A stretch of DNA of 6,547 bases, taken from assembly GCA_031284765.1 (NCBI GenBank), contig JAITXK010000112.1, positions 1 through 6,547 of the forward strand, given 5' to 3'. Of this stretch, positions 6,462-6,547 are shown piece by piece; the stretch's first letter is position 1; every line of letters begins with the position of its first letter. The stretch is from Candidatus Symbiothrix sp. (GTDB lineage: Bacteria > Bacteroidota > Bacteroidia > Bacteroidales > Azobacteroidaceae). The notes under the pieces were generated by a model. It saw only the letters and a list, made by a program, of their open reading frames with translations, searched no databases and was not told where the DNA came from. Both the position numbers and the translations under genes were made by a program.

Positions 6462-6469
6462 TATTTTTG
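6462..6469 (+). promoter_or_regulatory. Putative -7 element for the gene starting at 6514
   Basis: TATTTTTG matches the Bacteroidetes -7 consensus TAnnTTTG and lies 44 bp upstream of the ATG at 6514, implying a leader of about 38 nt. No TTTG stands at the expected -33 position (about 6439-6443), so the promoter is either weak, activator-dependent, or a chance match in T-rich DNA. The 3' arm of the long inverted repeat ends at 6440, within or next to this missing -33 region. Confidence 0.4.
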
Positions 6470-6513
6470 CGCCGTGATTTTAATCTTTAATATAAACAAA
6501 AACATATTTTAAA

Positions 6514-6547
6514 ATGAAAAAAGCATTTCTTTTTCTTTGTGCGCTAT
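6514..6547 (+). CDS. Start of a probably secreted or lipoprotein gene, 3'-truncated
   Basis: Only eleven codons are visible, MKKAFLFLCAL. Two lysines followed by a hydrophobic run are the opening of a Sec signal peptide, so the product is probably exported; the cleavage site lies outside the window and a lipoprotein cannot be excluded. The ATG follows an A/T-rich leader without Shine-Dalgarno, as is usual in Bacteroidetes, and a TATTTTTG -7-like element lies 44 bp upstream. The rest of the protein and its function cannot be told. It runs divergently from the antiporter, with 465 bp between the two start codons. Confidence 0.6.
   Translation, partial: MKKAFLFLCAL

Noticed and set aside
6441..6512. 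23-codon hydrophobic ORF ending 1 bp before the ATG at 6514, as a leader peptide
   Set aside because: The Phe/Tyr/Ile/Asn content is what T-rich DNA yields by chance, and the promoter-like motif for the downstream gene falls within it, so the transcript would probably begin after its start codon.

Overview
The window most likely comes from a member of the Bacteroidetes, probably order Bacteroidales. The four long proteins have the look of that group. Two putative promoters fit the Bacteroidetes -7 consensus TAnnTTTG. The leaders in front of start codons are A/T-rich and lack Shine-Dalgarno sequences. The genus cannot be fixed from what is here.

Positions 1-3776 hold three tightly packed plus-strand genes. 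First is the 3' part of kbl (2-amino-3-ketobutyrate CoA ligase, threonine degradation to glycine), whose first ~29 codons lie before the window. It overlaps by an ATGA a complete mutL (mismatch repair). After 22 bp comes a complete nadC (quinolinate phosphoribosyltransferase, NAD synthesis). The three are probably co-transcribed, but they share no pathway.

Positions 3781-6048 hold one large minus-strand gene: a CPA2-family cation/proton antiporter with a membrane domain and two C-terminal TrkA-C domains. It meets nadC tail to tail with 4 bp between the stop codons and no recognisable terminator.

Positions 6049-6513 contain no long gene but are dense in signals. They include a good Bacteroidetes promoter for the antiporter and a perfect TTGAT-N4-ATCAA Crp/FNR-type box about 60 bp upstream of its inferred transcription start. 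A more GC-rich island has repeated CATCCGG-type arms and a possible 50-codon ORF. Two overlapping, mutually exclusive hairpins follow; the first ends in a T-run like an intrinsic terminator. A promoter-like motif then precedes a gene entering at 6514 whose first 11 codons look like a signal peptide.

The coding part is ordinary. The points worth a second look are the FNR-like box, the orphan terminator with its competing hairpin and possible small transcript, and a MutL that has lost its endonuclease motifs but kept its clamp-binding motif. I do not see a convincing new multi-gene system.
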